DNA of 64,000 nucleotides from contig NZ_CP109787.1 in assembly GCF_025857195.1 (NCBI RefSeq), positions 2,111,501 through 2,175,500 of the forward strand, read 5' to 3'. Numbering within the stretch: position 1 is the stretch's first letter; the number at the start of each line of letters is the position of its first letter. The position numbers and the translations under genes were made by a program. Shown in pieces: positions 1 through 10,236 of this stretch. The notes beneath the pieces are model-generated. The model saw only the letters and a list, made by a program, of their open reading frames with translations. It was not told where the DNA came from and did not search any database. This DNA comes from Leisingera thetidis. Lineage in GTDB: Bacteria; Pseudomonadota; Alphaproteobacteria; Rhodobacterales; Rhodobacteraceae.

Positions 1-1433
<1,433 letters not shown>

Positions 1434-1455
1434 AGCCAGCGGCAATCGATACATC

Positions 1456-1486
1456 AAGGGCGCCCCTTCGGGCGCCCTTTCTGTTT
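1456..1486 (+). terminator. Rho-independent terminator after acnA
   Basis: Inverted repeat AAGGGCGCC (1456-1464) and GGCGCCCTT (1471-1479) with a six-base CCTTCG loop, starting 22 bases after the acnA stop and followed by TTCTGTTT. Confidence 0.85.
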
Positions 1487-1631
1487 CGGCCGGACACCCG
1501 GTGCCGAGTACAACCAATTGTGTACATTTCACGCTGCGTTTGCCGCTGTACCCTCCGCGTGCGGCGTGCAAACATACAGATGAAAAACACTTTTTCCCTT
1601 GTCGGGGCACAAGGAGGCCGGACGCCGAAGC

Positions 1632-1916
1632 ATGAAAGAAGCCGCAATTGCCTTTATCTATCCGGATCTGGACACCTTTGAAGAGCACGCTCAGACCGTG
1701 GTGGCGATGCTTGCGGACACCCGGGCCTTTCCCGGCTGCCTCGAAGCCCGCGCCGGTATCAACCGCGAGCGTTTTGAAATCGCCGTTTTCCATCTGTGGG
1801 AAACAAGCGGCCATCTGGACCGCTACCTGACCTGGCGGGCGGAGCGCGGCGATTTGGACGCCCGCAGCGCCACGATGCGGCGGGAACAGGACTTCCGCAC
1901 CTTCTCGGTTCCCTGA
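1632..1916 (+). CDS. Antibiotic biosynthesis monooxygenase (ABM)-like small protein
   Basis: 94-residue protein that looks like a single ferredoxin-like alpha+beta barrel domain of the ABM/YgiN type. It has an N-terminal beta strand (AAIAFIYPD), a helix, a central GCLEARAG strand and a C-terminal FRTFSVP strand. ABM proteins are small cofactor-free or haem-binding oxygenases or dimeric stress proteins; no substrate can be read from the sequence. The start is the ATG at 1632, with AAGGAGG at 1611-1617. An upstream TTG at 1599 is in frame but has no ribosome site. The gene stands alone after the acnA terminator. Family assignment is moderately sure, function unknown. Confidence 0.6.
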   Translation: MKEAAIAFIYPDLDTFEEHAQTVVAMLADTRAFPGCLEARAGINRERFEIAVFHLWETSGHLDRYLTWRAERGDLDARSATMRREQDFRTFSVP

Positions 1917-2011
1917 AGACATCCGGCCCTCAGGCATCCGGCCGGGTGTGCACAGGCTTTGTTCGCAAACGCCGGATTGCCCTGCACCGCTGCCGCGGGG
2001 ATAGTGAAGAC

Positions 2012-2350
2012 ATGAAACAGACAGACAGCATCACCGGCTATCACGCCCATATCTATTTCGACGGGAGCACCGTCGAGCAGGCCCGCAGCCTCTGCCGGCA
2101 GGCGGCGGATCTTTTTGGCGTTCAGATGGGCCGTGTGCATGAGAAAAACGTCGGCCCGCATCCCCGGTGGTCCTGCCAGCTGGCCGCCCGTCCGGAGCAA
2201 TTCCCTGCGCTCCTGGCCTGGCTGGCGCTGAACCGCGATGGGCTGATTGTTTTTGCCCATCCGGAAACCGGCGACGAACTGGCGGATCACCGCGATCATG
2301 GGATCTGGCTGGGGACGGGCCTGGCGCTGGATCTCAGTATCTTTGACTGA
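2012..2350 (+). CDS. DOPA 4,5-dioxygenase family protein
   Basis: 112-residue protein matching the small DOPA 4,5-dioxygenase family. It has an early His-X-His (ITGYHAHIYFD), a second His cluster (RVHEKNVGPHP), then a strand and the C-terminal VFAHPETGDELADHRDHG block. The clustered histidines are the likely metal ligands. Family members open the catechol ring of DOPA-like substrates, but many bacterial copies are uncharacterised, so the substrate is open. The start ATG at 2012 follows GTGAAGA, a weak ribosome site. The gene ends 85 bases before the stop of the convergent ccmG, with a hairpin between the two. Confidence 0.7.
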   Translation: MKQTDSITGYHAHIYFDGSTVEQARSLCRQAADLFGVQMGRVHEKNVGPHPRWSCQLAARPEQFPALLAWLALNRDGLIVFAHPETGDELADHRDHGIWLGTGLALDLSIFD

Positions 2351-2424
2351 GCTGCTGGCAGCACAGCCGCCACCCGGAGGTTCCGCGCCTCCTGACAGTA
2401 CAGCGCGATGCACCGCCGCCCTCA

Positions 2425-2454
2425 GGCGGCCGGATTACTGGCCGGCCGCCTTTT
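2425..2454 (+). terminator. Terminator for the DOPA-dioxygenase-like gene
   Basis: GGCGGCCGG (2425-2433) pairs with CCGGCCGCC (2442-2450), followed by TTTTCC on the plus strand. The ccmG stop codon lies in the loop, so the hairpin overlaps the 3' end of that convergent gene. Confidence 0.65.
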
Positions 2455-2974
2455 CCATGGCCGGGCGCAGCGTTTTCTCGATCACCCTCTGGGTGATGGG
2501 ACCGGCAAAGCGCAGCACGATCTTTCCCTCGCCATCCACCACATAGGTTTCCGGCACGCCGTACAGGCCCCAGTCGATCGCCATCCGGCCCTTCTCATCC
2601 CGGCCGATGGCCGTGTAAGGGTCGCCCAGCTCGTTCAGGAACGCCTCTGCATTCCCCAGCTGGTCCTTGTAGTTGACGCCGTAAACCGGGATGCCCTCCT
2701 TGGACAGCGCCTCCAGATTCGGGTGCTCCGCCCGGCAGGGCGCGCACCAACTGGCCCAGTAGTTCACCAGCTTCACGGTGCCGTCGCGCAGGGTTTCGTC
2801 GCTGAACATCTCCTTGCCCGGAAACTCATCCAGCACCACCGGAGGTGCCGGCTGGCCTTCGCGGGCGGACGGCAGGCTGTCCGGGTCCTCGCGGAACATC
2901 CCCACCAGCGCCAGGCCGACAAAGCCTGCAAACACCACACCGGGAACCGCCATCAAGGGAGAGATTTTAGCCAT
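2435..2974 (-). CDS. ccmG: Thiol:disulfide interchange protein CcmG/DsbE
   Basis: Membrane-anchored periplasmic thioredoxin that keeps apocytochrome c or CcmH cysteines reduced for haem ligation (System I cytochrome c maturation). 179 residues: one N-terminal membrane segment (about residues 8-26), then a thioredoxin fold with the active site WCAPC at 76-80 and the cis-proline motif GVPETYVVD typical of CcmG. It is the last gene of ccmABCDG, equivalent to helX in Rhodobacter. Its ATG overlaps the ccmD stop by 8 bases (ATGGCTAA), indicating translational coupling. Confidence 0.95.
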   Translation of the reverse strand: MAKISPLMAVPGVVFAGFVGLALVGMFREDPDSLPSAREGQPAPPVVLDEFPGKEMFSDETLRDGTVKLVNYWASWCAPCRAEHPNLEALSKEGIPVYGVNYKDQLGNAEAFLNELGDPYTAIGRDEKGRMAIDWGLYGVPETYVVDGEGKIVLRFAGPITQRVIEKTLRPAMEKAAGQ

Positions 2975-3122
2975 TGCGCTTCATCCGGGTTTCCAGGGTT
3001 TCCATTTCCCGGCGCACCTTGCGGCCGCGCAGGATTGTCAGCACCACCAGCGCCAGCAGCAGCAGCAGCGAGGCACCATAAGCCGACAGCACCGTATCGG
3101 CGTATTTTCCAAGATCGGGCAT
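2967..3122 (-). CDS. ccmD: Haem exporter protein CcmD (51 aa)
   Basis: Small membrane protein that helps release holo-CcmE from the CcmABC complex. Reading the minus strand from the ATG at 3122 gives 51 residues: MPDLGKYADTVLSAYG, a leucine-rich membrane helix, then a basic tail with RGRKVRRE, ending in TAA at 2967-2969. A short periplasmic start, one helix and a charged cytoplasmic tail are the CcmD pattern, and the size matches orf52 of the Rhodobacter hel locus (recalled). The ATG overlaps the ccmC TGA by one base (TGATG), and the stop overlaps the ccmG start. Confidence 0.93.
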   Translation of the reverse strand: MPDLGKYADTVLSAYGASLLLLLALVVLTILRGRKVRREMETLETRMKRNG

Positions 3123-3853
3123 CAAGCCTCCAGCCGTTCGCGCGCCATCAATGCCTTGATGCGGCGGGCGCGGATTTCAGTTCCGGTGCGGTAGAACACC
3201 AAGGCGATGAACAACAGCACAAACCCCGCCATGCAGACATAAAGCGGGTTGGAGAACGCATCGGCCACGTTTTCCTTTTCATCGAGGCTCAGCGACGCCC
3301 CCTGGTGCAGCCCCTGGTTCCAGAAGTTCACCGCATAGCGGCTGAGCACCGCAAAGACCGACCCCACCAGACACAGGATCGAAGTGAGGTCGGCGGCGGT
3401 ATCCGGGTTGTCGATCGCCTCCCACAGGGCGATGTAGCCGAGGTAGAACAGGAACAGCACCAGGAAAGAGGTCAGCCGCGGGTCCCAGGCCCACCAGGTG
3501 CCCCACATCGGCTGGCCCCAGATCGCCCCGGTGATCAGCGCGATCACAGTCATCACCACGCCCACGGGTGCTGCGGCACGGGCGGCCAGCGCGCTGACAT
3601 GGTGGCGTCGGATGACCCAGACCAGCGAGGTGACCAGCATCATGAACCACGCATTGATCGCCATCAGCGCCGAGGGCACATGCAGGAAGATGATCTTGAC
3701 GGTGGAGCCCTGCCGGTAATCGTCAGGCGTGAAGAAGAAGCCCCAGACAAGGCCAACGGTAATCAGCACCGCTGAGCCGGCCCATAAGGCCGGCATCACC
3801 ATTTCGGTGGTGGCCAGGAACTTTTTCGGGTTGGCGTATTCCCAGATCGACAT
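3122..3853 (-). CDS. ccmC: Haem exporter/handling protein CcmC
   Basis: Integral membrane protein that presents haem to the chaperone CcmE in cytochrome c maturation. 243 residues with about six membrane helices. The tryptophan-rich haem-binding segment is clear (WGQPMWGTWWAWDPRLTS), flanked by conserved periplasmic histidines (IIFLHVPSA before it, NQGLHQGASL after it). The start ATG is at 3853. The gene sits 55 bases after ccmB and overlaps ccmD by one base, in the order ccmA-B-C-D-G on the minus strand. Confidence 0.96.
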   Translation of the reverse strand: MSIWEYANPKKFLATTEMVMPALWAGSAVLITVGLVWGFFFTPDDYRQGSTVKIIFLHVPSALMAINAWFMMLVTSLVWVIRRHHVSALAARAAAPVGVVMTVIALITGAIWGQPMWGTWWAWDPRLTSFLVLFLFYLGYIALWEAIDNPDTAADLTSILCLVGSVFAVLSRYAVNFWNQGLHQGASLSLDEKENVADAFSNPLYVCMAGFVLLFIALVFYRTGTEIRARRIKALMARERLEA

Positions 3854-3908
3854 GGTGGCTATTTAGCTCTTGTTCTCGGGTTTCTCAATTCACGGGTCAG
3901 GCATTCGG

Positions 3909-4565
3909 TCAGCGCAAATTGACGCGCAGGACGGCGGCGCTGGCGAACGGCAGCAGGGCGATGGAGGCAGCGGAGATCCCGGCCAGCAGCAAGAGCGGCG
4001 TCTGCACCGCCATGCCCTCGGCGCCGCGGCGGGCCACTTCGGAGCCGAAAATTAGCGTCGGCACATAGAGCGGCATCACCAGCAGCGACATCAAAAGGCC
4101 GCCGCGCTTCAGCCCCACGGTCAGCGCCGCGCCAAAGGTGCCGATGACGCTCAGCGCCGGGGTGCCCAGCAGCAGCGAAATCACCAGCCACTGGAAGCCT
4201 GCAACCGGCAGGTTCAGCAGCACCCCCAGCACCGGCGCCGCCATCACCAGCGGCAGCCCGGTGGTGATCCAATGGGCCAGCGCCTTGATCGTAACGGTGC
4301 TTTCCAAGGGCAGCGGCGCGGTGGCCAGGAGGTCCAGCGAGCCGTCCTCCCAATCCAGCGCCAGCAGCCGGTCCAGCGACAAGAGGCACGCCAGCAGCGC
4401 CCCCAGCCACAGCACGCCCGGCGCGATGCGGGCCAGCAGTTCGGACTGCGGGCCGACGGAGAACGGCACCATCACGGTCACGATCAGAAAAAACGCGAGG
4501 CCAAGACCAAAGCCGCCGCCCGCCCGGAAGGCGAGTTTCAGATCCCGCAGCAACAGCGCAATCAC
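3909..4565 (-). CDS. ccmB: Haem exporter permease CcmB
   Basis: Membrane subunit of the CcmAB ATPase that drives release of haem-loaded CcmE. 218 residues, with about six hydrophobic helices and the family-typical start [17 protein letters not shown] followed by a glycine-rich first helix. It overlaps ccmA by four bases (4562-4565), so the two subunits are translationally coupled. Length is normal for CcmB. Confidence 0.94.
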   Translation of the reverse strand: MIALLLRDLKLAFRAGGGFGLGLAFFLIVTVMVPFSVGPQSELLARIAPGVLWLGALLACLLSLDRLLALDWEDGSLDLLATAPLPLESTVTIKALAHWITTGLPLVMAAPVLGVLLNLPVAGFQWLVISLLLGTPALSVIGTFGAALTVGLKRGGLLMSLLVMPLYVPTLIFGSEVARRGAEGMAVQTPLLLLAGISAASIALLPFASAAVLRVNLR

Positions 4566-5176
4566 AGGAAGCCTCCGTCGAAATCATCCAGCGCCAGCGG
4601 CTTGGCCTTGAAGGGGCCGACATCCAGCACCTCCGCCTCCAGCCCCAGATCGGTGTGGGTGGCAATCAGCGCCGCGCCGCCCTGCCCCAGATGCGCCCGC
4701 ACCGCGTCCGCAAACATCGCGACCGAGGTCTTGTCGAGGCTCACTGTCGGCTCATCCATGATCCAGATGGGCCGCCCAGTCACCAGCATCCGGCTGAGGC
4801 CCAGGCGGCGTTTCTGCCCCGCCGACAGCGCCCCCGCCTGCCGGTCGCGCAGTCCTTGCAGGTCAAACCCGTCCAGCGCCTGTTCAATGCCGTTGCGGCC
4901 AAAGACACTGGCCCAGAAAGTCAGGTTCTCCGCCACCGTCAGCGTCGGCTTCAACCCGTCGGAATGGGCGGCATAAGCGATCTGGTCCTCGGCGCCCTCG
5001 ACCCGGCCTTTCAGCGGCGGCTGCAGGCCTGCGACGGTGCGCAGCAGGGTTGTCTTGCCGATCCCGTTGGGTCCGCGCAGGATCAGCGCCTGGCCGGGCT
5101 CAAGCGCAAAGCTCAAGGATTCCAGCACCGGGATGCCGCCGCGGGCCACGCTCAGATCCGTCACAGTCAATGTCAT
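4562..5176 (-). CDS. ccmA: Haem exporter ATP-binding protein CcmA
   Basis: ATPase subunit of the CcmABCD complex. 204 residues with Walker [12 protein letters not shown] (about 35-45), the signature [15 protein letters not shown], and Walker [18 protein letters not shown] in place of LSGGQ is common in CcmA. It is the first gene of the ccm operon. The 88-base gap upstream (5177-5264) separates it from the Mth938-like gene, which also reads on the minus strand. Confidence 0.95.
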   Translation of the reverse strand: MTLTVTDLSVARGGIPVLESLSFALEPGQALILRGPNGIGKTTLLRTVAGLQPPLKGRVEGAEDQIAYAAHSDGLKPTLTVAENLTFWASVFGRNGIEQALDGFDLQGLRDRQAGALSAGQKRRLGLSRMLVTGRPIWIMDEPTVSLDKTSVAMFADAVRAHLGQGGAALIATHTDLGLEAEVLDVGPFKAKPLALDDFDGGFL

Positions 5177-5264
5177 GAAGCCCGCTTATCCCATTGTGCC
5201 TGCGCATGAAAAGACCATTCGGCCGCGGCCCGCCTTGCGGCAGGTCAAATACATCTTCAGAAAA

Positions 5265-5618
5265 TCAGACCGGCAGCGCCGCCATGGCAATCCGGCGCCC
5301 TTCCGACAACAGCACATTGTAGGTGCGGCACGCAGCGGGCGAGTTCATCGCCTCGACCCCCAGCCCGGCCTCCTCCAGCGTGTTGCGGAGGTCTGCCGGG
5401 ATATGGGCGATCTCGGGGCCGGTGCCGATGAACAGCACGTCGATCTCCCCGGCCAGCGCCAGCAATGGTCCGGCATCTGCCATACCTCCCCAGGCCGCGG
5501 TGCCCGCCGCCGAGGTCAGAACCGCGCCCTGATGCACCTGCCCGCCGATGCGGAAAAACCCGGCGCCGTAGCCGTCAATCGGCTGCGCGTCAGTATAGCT
5601 TACTTCGTTCAGGCGCAT
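5265..5618 (-). CDS. Mth938-like domain protein (hel-locus orf117 homologue)
   Basis: 117-residue single-domain protein of the Mth938/DUF498 family, related to mitochondrial NDUFAF3 and bacterial YjeF-type folds. Features are a conserved GYGAGFFRIGG strand region, VLFIGTGPEIAHIP, and the C-terminal ACRTYNVLLSEGRR segment. Family members have been linked to respiratory-complex assembly, but the bacterial role is not established. The size equals that of orf117 between secF and helA in Rhodobacter (recalled), which supports a conserved locus. It lies 12 bases from the TSUP gene, with probable co-transcription. Confidence 0.85.
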   Translation of the reverse strand: MRLNEVSYTDAQPIDGYGAGFFRIGGQVHQGAVLTSAAGTAAWGGMADAGPLLALAGEIDVLFIGTGPEIAHIPADLRNTLEEAGLGVEAMNSPAACRTYNVLLSEGRRIAMAALPV

Positions 5619-5629
5619 GCGCGGTCCTT

Positions 5630-6382
5630 TCAGTCGAATACCGGGAGGCTGGATAGCACGGCCAGCGCAATCACGGAATAGGAGGCAAAGCGGTAGAGCT
5701 TCTCCAGCTTGGGGTCAAACAGCGCCTTGCCGGTCAATGTGGTGATCACGTATGGCACCCCCAGCAAAGCAGCCAGAACGACCGCCTGCAGGCTGGCCAG
5801 ACCGCCAAAAACCAGGTTGACCGCAATAACCACATCGAGGGCAGCCAGGAACACGATGGTGTTGGCCCTGACCCGTGCCACGTCCCGCACATTGGCCAGA
5901 TAAAAAACGATGACCACCGGCCCCGTCAGCCCGGTCATGCCGCCAACAATGCCCGCCGCGCCGCCAATGGCAAACCGCCCCGGCCAGCCCAGACGGCCCT
6001 GCCAACGCCAGCCGGAAACCACCGCCGCCAATGTCACTCCGATCACCCCTGCCGCCAGCCATCGCAGCGTCAGCGGATCCATCTGCGACATCACCCACAG
6101 ACCCGCCGGGACGGTCGCGGCAGCGGCCATCGCCAAAGCGCCGACCTCAGCCTTGTCGGCCTGGCGCCAGGCCTGCGGGAACAGGGTGATGGTGGAGAAC
6201 ACCCCCATCAGCACCATCAGGAACACCACATCCGCCGCGGGCAGGAACTGTGCCCCGACGGGGACAAAGATCATCGCGGTGCCGAAACCAGTGAAGCCGC
6301 GGACCAGGCCCGCGGCTCCGATTGTGACCAGAAGCCAGAACAGCCCCGGTGTGGCCAGGGCTGCCTGAAAGGCTTCAAGCAT
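5630..6382 (-). CDS. TSUP family permease (TauE/SafE type)
   Basis: 250-residue integral membrane protein of the sulfite exporter TauE/SafE family, with about eight helices in two repeats. Each repeat carries a glycine-rich motif (GAAGLVRGFTGFGTAM near the N-terminus, GIVGGMTGLTGPVVI in the second half). TSUP members export sulfoacetate, sulfite or other small organic anions; the substrate here is not visible. Its ATG overlaps the secF stop by 8 bases, so it is embedded in the secDF transcription unit, between secF and the Mth938-like gene. Confidence 0.88.
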   Translation of the reverse strand: MLEAFQAALATPGLFWLLVTIGAAGLVRGFTGFGTAMIFVPVGAQFLPAADVVFLMVLMGVFSTITLFPQAWRQADKAEVGALAMAAAATVPAGLWVMSQMDPLTLRWLAAGVIGVTLAAVVSGWRWQGRLGWPGRFAIGGAAGIVGGMTGLTGPVVIVFYLANVRDVARVRANTIVFLAALDVVIAVNLVFGGLASLQAVVLAALLGVPYVITTLTGKALFDPKLEKLYRFASYSVIALAVLSSLPVFD

Positions 6383-7343
6383 CGATATTCGAGAACTGGT
6401 TGCCGGTGGTGTTTGCCTGTTTGGACCAATCGCGCTTCACCCCCAGCTTCAGCAGGATGGTGGAGGCGACAAAGACCGACGAATAGGTTCCGACCACAAC
6501 GCCCCAGATCATCGCAAAGACAAAGCCGCGGATCACGTCGCCGCCCAGCACATAGAGCGAAACCAGCGCCAGCAGCGTGGTGACAGAGGTCATCATGGTG
6601 CGGCTCAGCGTCTCGTTGATCGAGATGTTCAGAACCTCTGCCAGGTCCTTCTTCTTGTATCGGCGCAGGTTCTCGCGCACCCGGTCAAAGACCACCACGG
6701 TATCGTTCAGCGAGTAGCCGACGATGGTCAGCAGCGCCGCGATGATTGCCAGGTCGAACCTTATCTGCAGTTCGGAGAACACGCCGATGGTCAGCACCAC
6801 GTCATGCACCAGCGCTGCCACCGCGCCAAGGGCAAACTGCCATTCGAACCGCAGCCAGATGTAGACCAGCACCGCAGCAATGGCGAGCACCACGGCATAG
6901 ACCGCAGTCTTGATCAGCTCGCCCGAGACCTTCGGGCCGACGGATTCGACCGACACGAATTTAATGCCCGGCGCCACCGCATCCAGCGAGGCCTTCAGCG
7001 TTTCGGTCATCTCGCCGGAGATCGCCTCGCCGTCGTCCTGTGCCTGAATGCGGATCATGGCGACGTGCTGGTCCTCATCGAAGGCCGGATCGAACACCTC
7101 GGTGATCGATACATCGCCCAGCTCATGCACCGCCAGCGCATCGCGGTAGGCGCCGGTGTCCACGGCCTCGGTGGCCTCGGTCCGGATCGTGGTGCCGCCG
7201 CGGAAGTCGATGCCGAAATTCAGCCCCTGCATCAGGAAGGACGCCAGCGCCACCACCATCATCAGCGCCGAAATCCCCAGCCAAAGCTTGGCGCGCTTGA
7301 AGAAATCGAAAGAGGTTTTCTCGGGAACAAGTCTCAGCCGCAT
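6375..7343 (-). CDS. secF: Protein translocase subunit SecF
   Basis: Membrane subunit of SecDF, which uses the proton gradient to help pull proteins through SecYEG. 322 residues. The first membrane helix is followed by the conserved GLNFGIDFRGGTTI, then a periplasmic domain and five C-terminal helices with VGYSLNDTVVVFDRVREN. I place the start at the ATG at 7343, two bases after the secD stop, with GAGG upstream. An in-frame TTG four codons earlier lies inside secD. Confidence 0.96.
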   Translation of the reverse strand: MRLRLVPEKTSFDFFKRAKLWLGISALMMVVALASFLMQGLNFGIDFRGGTTIRTEATEAVDTGAYRDALAVHELGDVSITEVFDPAFDEDQHVAMIRIQAQDDGEAISGEMTETLKASLDAVAPGIKFVSVESVGPKVSGELIKTAVYAVVLAIAAVLVYIWLRFEWQFALGAVAALVHDVVLTIGVFSELQIRFDLAIIAALLTIVGYSLNDTVVVFDRVRENLRRYKKKDLAEVLNISINETLSRTMMTSVTTLLALVSLYVLGGDVIRGFVFAMIWGVVVGTYSSVFVASTILLKLGVKRDWSKQANTTGNQFSNIDA

Positions 7344-7344
7344 C

Positions 7345-9009
7345 TTACACCTCAATCGTTTTCGGACGGCGCCGTTCGAACCACATGATAATCATCAGGC
7401 GGGTGACAAAGATCGCGGTAAAGACCGACGTCAGAATGCCCAGCCCCAGAGTGATCGCAAAGCCGCGCACCGGGCCGGAGCCCATGGCGAACAGGATCAC
7501 CGCGGTGATGAATGTGGTGATGTTGGCGTCAAGAATGGCGCTCAGCGCCTTGGAGTAGCCTTCGTCGATGGCCTTGGCCGGGCCGCGGCCCGCTTTCAGC
7601 TCCTCGCGGATCCGCTCGAAGATCAGCACGTTGGCGTCCACCGCCATGCCGACCGTCAGCACGATGCCGGCGATGCCCGGCAGGGTCAGGGTGCCGCCAA
7701 TCAGGCTGAGCGCGCCAAAGATCAGGGCGATGTTCAGCACCAGCGCCACATTGGCGAACATGCCGAACATGCCATAGCTGCCCACCATGAAGACAAGCAC
7801 AGCGGCAAAGGCCACGGCTGTTGCCACCTTGCCCGCGTCGATGCTGTCCTGGCCCAATTCGGGGCCGATGGTGCGCTCTTCCAGGAACTCCAGCTCCGCG
7901 GGCAGCGCACCGGCGCGCAGCAGCACGGCCAGGTTGGTGCTTTCCTCGATGGTGAAGTTTCCGGTGATGATGCCGGAGCCGCCCGGGATATGCGACTGGA
8001 TCACCGGCGCCGAGACCACCTCGTCATCCAGCACGATGGCAAACGGCGAGCCGATGTTCTCGGCGGTGTAATCGCCAAACCGGCGCGCACCGGAGGTGTT
8101 GAAGCGGAAGGTCACTGCCGGCCGCCCGTTCTGGTCAAACGTGGGCTGCGCATCCACCAGGTCCTCGCCGGTCACAACCGATGCGGCCTCGATGGTGTAG
8201 TAGACGCCCTGCTCATCAAGGGACGGGATGATCTTGTTCCCGAAACCTGCTGACGCATCCGGATCGCTGCCGCGGCCCACAACCGGGTTGAAGGTCAGCT
8301 GTGCGGTGGTGCCGATGATCTCTTTCAGCTCCGAGGCTGATCCGATGCCCGGCACCTGGATCAGGATCCGGTCGGTGCCCTGGCGCTGAATGGTCGGCTC
8401 GCGGGTGCCGACCTCGTCGATGCGGCGGCGCACGATCTCCAGCGCCTGGCGCACGGTGCGGTCGTCCGAGGCGATCTTCTCTGCCTCGCTCAGCCGCACC
8501 ACCAGGATGTCGCCCTCGGCGGACACTTCGATATCGTTGGCGCCCACACCGGTCAGTGTGGTGATCGGATTGGCCAGGCCGCGGACAATTTCCAATGCCC
8601 GGGGCATGGCCTCAGGGTTGGATTTCAGCCGCAGCCGCAGCTGATCCTTCTGACTGTTCACCTGGCCGAATGTGCCGATCGTGCCGCGCTCTTCCCGCAG
8701 CGCGTCGCGCACTTCCGGCCACAGCGCGTCCATCCGGGCTTCATAGACGTCGGACACCTTCACTTCGGCCAGCAGATGCGCGCCGCCCCGAAGATCAAGC
8801 CCGAGATTTACCAGGCCCGACGGCAGGAAAGACGGCCACTGGCCGGCCGTTTCCAGCCGTTCCGGCGTTTCGCCCTTGGCGATGATATCCACCGCGGCGT
8901 CATTGGCCTGTTCGACGCGGGTGTAAAACCCGTTTGGCAGGGCAAGCAGCAGGCCGGCCGCACATACCAGCCAGATCAGCACCCTCTTCCAGAGATCAAT
9001 TTGCAGCAT
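7345..9009 (-). CDS. secD: Protein translocase subunit SecD
   Basis: Large partner of SecF. 554 residues: an N-terminal helix (WKRVLIWLVCAAGLLLAL), the P1 periplasmic head with GLDLRGGAHLL, and a C-terminal six-helix block with GMAVDANVLIFERIREEL. The order yajC-secD-secF is the usual one. The ATG at 9009 lies 34 bases after the yajC stop. Length is in the normal range for alphaproteobacterial SecD. Confidence 0.97.
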   Translation of the reverse strand: MLQIDLWKRVLIWLVCAAGLLLALPNGFYTRVEQANDAAVDIIAKGETPERLETAGQWPSFLPSGLVNLGLDLRGGAHLLAEVKVSDVYEARMDALWPEVRDALREERGTIGTFGQVNSQKDQLRLRLKSNPEAMPRALEIVRGLANPITTLTGVGANDIEVSAEGDILVVRLSEAEKIASDDRTVRQALEIVRRRIDEVGTREPTIQRQGTDRILIQVPGIGSASELKEIIGTTAQLTFNPVVGRGSDPDASAGFGNKIIPSLDEQGVYYTIEAASVVTGEDLVDAQPTFDQNGRPAVTFRFNTSGARRFGDYTAENIGSPFAIVLDDEVVSAPVIQSHIPGGSGIITGNFTIEESTNLAVLLRAGALPAELEFLEERTIGPELGQDSIDAGKVATAVAFAAVLVFMVGSYGMFGMFANVALVLNIALIFGALSLIGGTLTLPGIAGIVLTVGMAVDANVLIFERIREELKAGRGPAKAIDEGYSKALSAILDANITTFITAVILFAMGSGPVRGFAITLGLGILTSVFTAIFVTRLMIIMWFERRRPKTIEV

Positions 9010-9043
9010 TGCCCTGCCTTTTCAGTTTGTTAGTTCAGCAAGC

Positions 9044-9328
9044 TCACGACACCGGGTCGGTCTTGCTCAGCACCTGGGCAATGGTCGCCTTGACGACGCG
9101 CACTTTCACTCCCTCTGCGATTTCGACTTCGATCTCGCCATCTTCCTTGACCTTGGAAACCTTGCCGATCAGGCCGCCCTGGGTCACCACCTGGTCCCGC
9201 ACCCGCAGCTGGTCGACCATCTTCTGATGCTCTTTCACCTTTTTCTGCTGCGGCCGGATCAGCAGGAAGTACATGATCGCGAAGATCAGGATAAGCGGGA
9301 GAAATTGGGCGATTGCGCCACCGTCCAT
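9044..9328 (-). CDS. yajC: Preprotein translocase subunit YajC
   Basis: 94-residue single-pass membrane protein that associates with SecDF. It has one hydrophobic helix followed by the hallmark FLLIRPQQKKVKEHQKM and a small cytoplasmic domain (VVTQGGLIGKVSKV). It is the first gene of the yajC-secD-secF-TSUP-Mth938 unit. The 308-base gap upstream (9329-9636) must hold its promoter. Confidence 0.96.
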   Translation of the reverse strand: MDGGAIAQFLPLILIFAIMYFLLIRPQQKKVKEHQKMVDQLRVRDQVVTQGGLIGKVSKVKEDGEIEVEIAEGVKVRVVKATIAQVLSKTDPVS

Positions 9329-9636
9329 GGGATATTCCTTCTGTCAAAGCGGCATGGGGTTCACGCCGGAATTTTGCAGCGGAACCTATGCGCTGGCCCC
9401 TGGGTTTGCAAGTGAGCGCTGCCGTGCTGCTGCACAGAACCCGCTCCGCAGCCGCCGCCTGGCCGGCGGACCTCGAAAGTACAGGCCCTGAGACGCACGC
9501 CCCGCGACGATTTTGATTGCAAAACGGCACGATTCGGCGCTTTGCTTGACCCTGCGCAAGCCGCCAGGCGCGGGGCCATGCCCCTCTTTCCGGTCCGGAC
9601 GGCGGCCCGGCCATTCCATTGAGAAGGAACAGGCGC
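9329..9636. other. Divergent intergenic region, yajC / SET-domain gene
   Basis: 308 bases between two divergent genes. No convincing ORF, RNA gene or terminator was found. It must contain both promoters, but I cannot name a -35/-10 pair with confidence. The last part holds the ribosome site AGAAGGA at 9622-9628. Confidence 0.5.
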
Positions 9637-10053
9637 ATGATGATGGTGCGCTGCTATCTCGCCCCCTCGGCCATCGAAGGGCTGGGTGTATTCTGCCATG
9701 ACAGCATAACCAAGGGAGACATCGTCTGGCGGTATGACAGAATGCTCGACACCACCTTCCCGGAAAACAAGCTGGACAATGTCGAGCCGCATGTGAAGGA
9801 GTTTCTGGAACGCTACTGCGTGCCCGATCCCTGCCGCCCTGGCTATCTGATCCTGCAATGCGACGAAGGGCGTTTCCTGAATCATTCGATGTACCCGAAC
9901 CTAGATTTCTCCGACGGGGTCTGGGGCCGGGCGCTGACCAATATTCCCGCAGGAACGGAGCTGACCTTCGACTATGCGGATTTCCTGACCGGCGAGATTC
10001 GCATGCAGCCTCCCAGGCATCAGGTCCACATGATGGCGATGGCCGCGGAATAA
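9637..10053 (+). CDS. SET domain protein (putative protein-lysine methyltransferase)
   Basis: 138-residue protein consisting of little more than a SET fold. It carries the N-terminal GLGVFCHDSITKGDIVWRYD, the catalytic-core motif RFLNHSMYPNL and ELTFDYADF, matching the NHS and ELTYDY signatures of SET methyltransferases that move methyl groups from S-adenosylmethionine to lysine side chains. The cysteine-rich post-SET region is missing, as in many bacterial SET proteins. The start is the first of three tandem ATGs at 9637, with AGAAGGA eight bases upstream. It is followed by a hairpin terminator, so it is probably monocistronic. Domain call is firm; substrate unknown. Confidence 0.82.
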   Translation: MMMVRCYLAPSAIEGLGVFCHDSITKGDIVWRYDRMLDTTFPENKLDNVEPHVKEFLERYCVPDPCRPGYLILQCDEGRFLNHSMYPNLDFSDGVWGRALTNIPAGTELTFDYADFLTGEIRMQPPRHQVHMMAMAAE

Positions 10054-10059
10054 GACATA

Positions 10060-10090
10060 AAAGGCCGGGCGCAGAACCCGGCCTTTGCAT
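10060..10090 (+). terminator. Hairpin terminator after the SET-domain gene
   Basis: AAAGGCCGGG (10060-10069) pairs with CCCGGCCTTT (10077-10086) around a seven-base loop, six bases after the stop codon. The T-run is short (TTTGCATTT). Confidence 0.75.
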
Positions 10091-10236
10091 TTCCGGCCGC
10101 TGGCAGGATGCGGCTTCTGTGCCCGAATATCCCACTTGCAGCATAGACCGTACGCCCCCCTTCCCCTTTGTTCACCCTTGCGTCATAGGATGGTTCTACT
10201 GATTCAAACCATCTTCCAACGCTAGGAGAGACTCTC

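Noticed and set aside
1508..1525. GTACA/TGTAC repeat upstream of the ABM-like gene as an operator
   Set aside because: Arms of only five bases; too common by chance to support a call.
2408..3775. Plus-strand open frame of about 455 codons across ccmG-ccmD-ccmC
   Set aside because: Antisense to three well-supported ccm genes and without a ribosome site.
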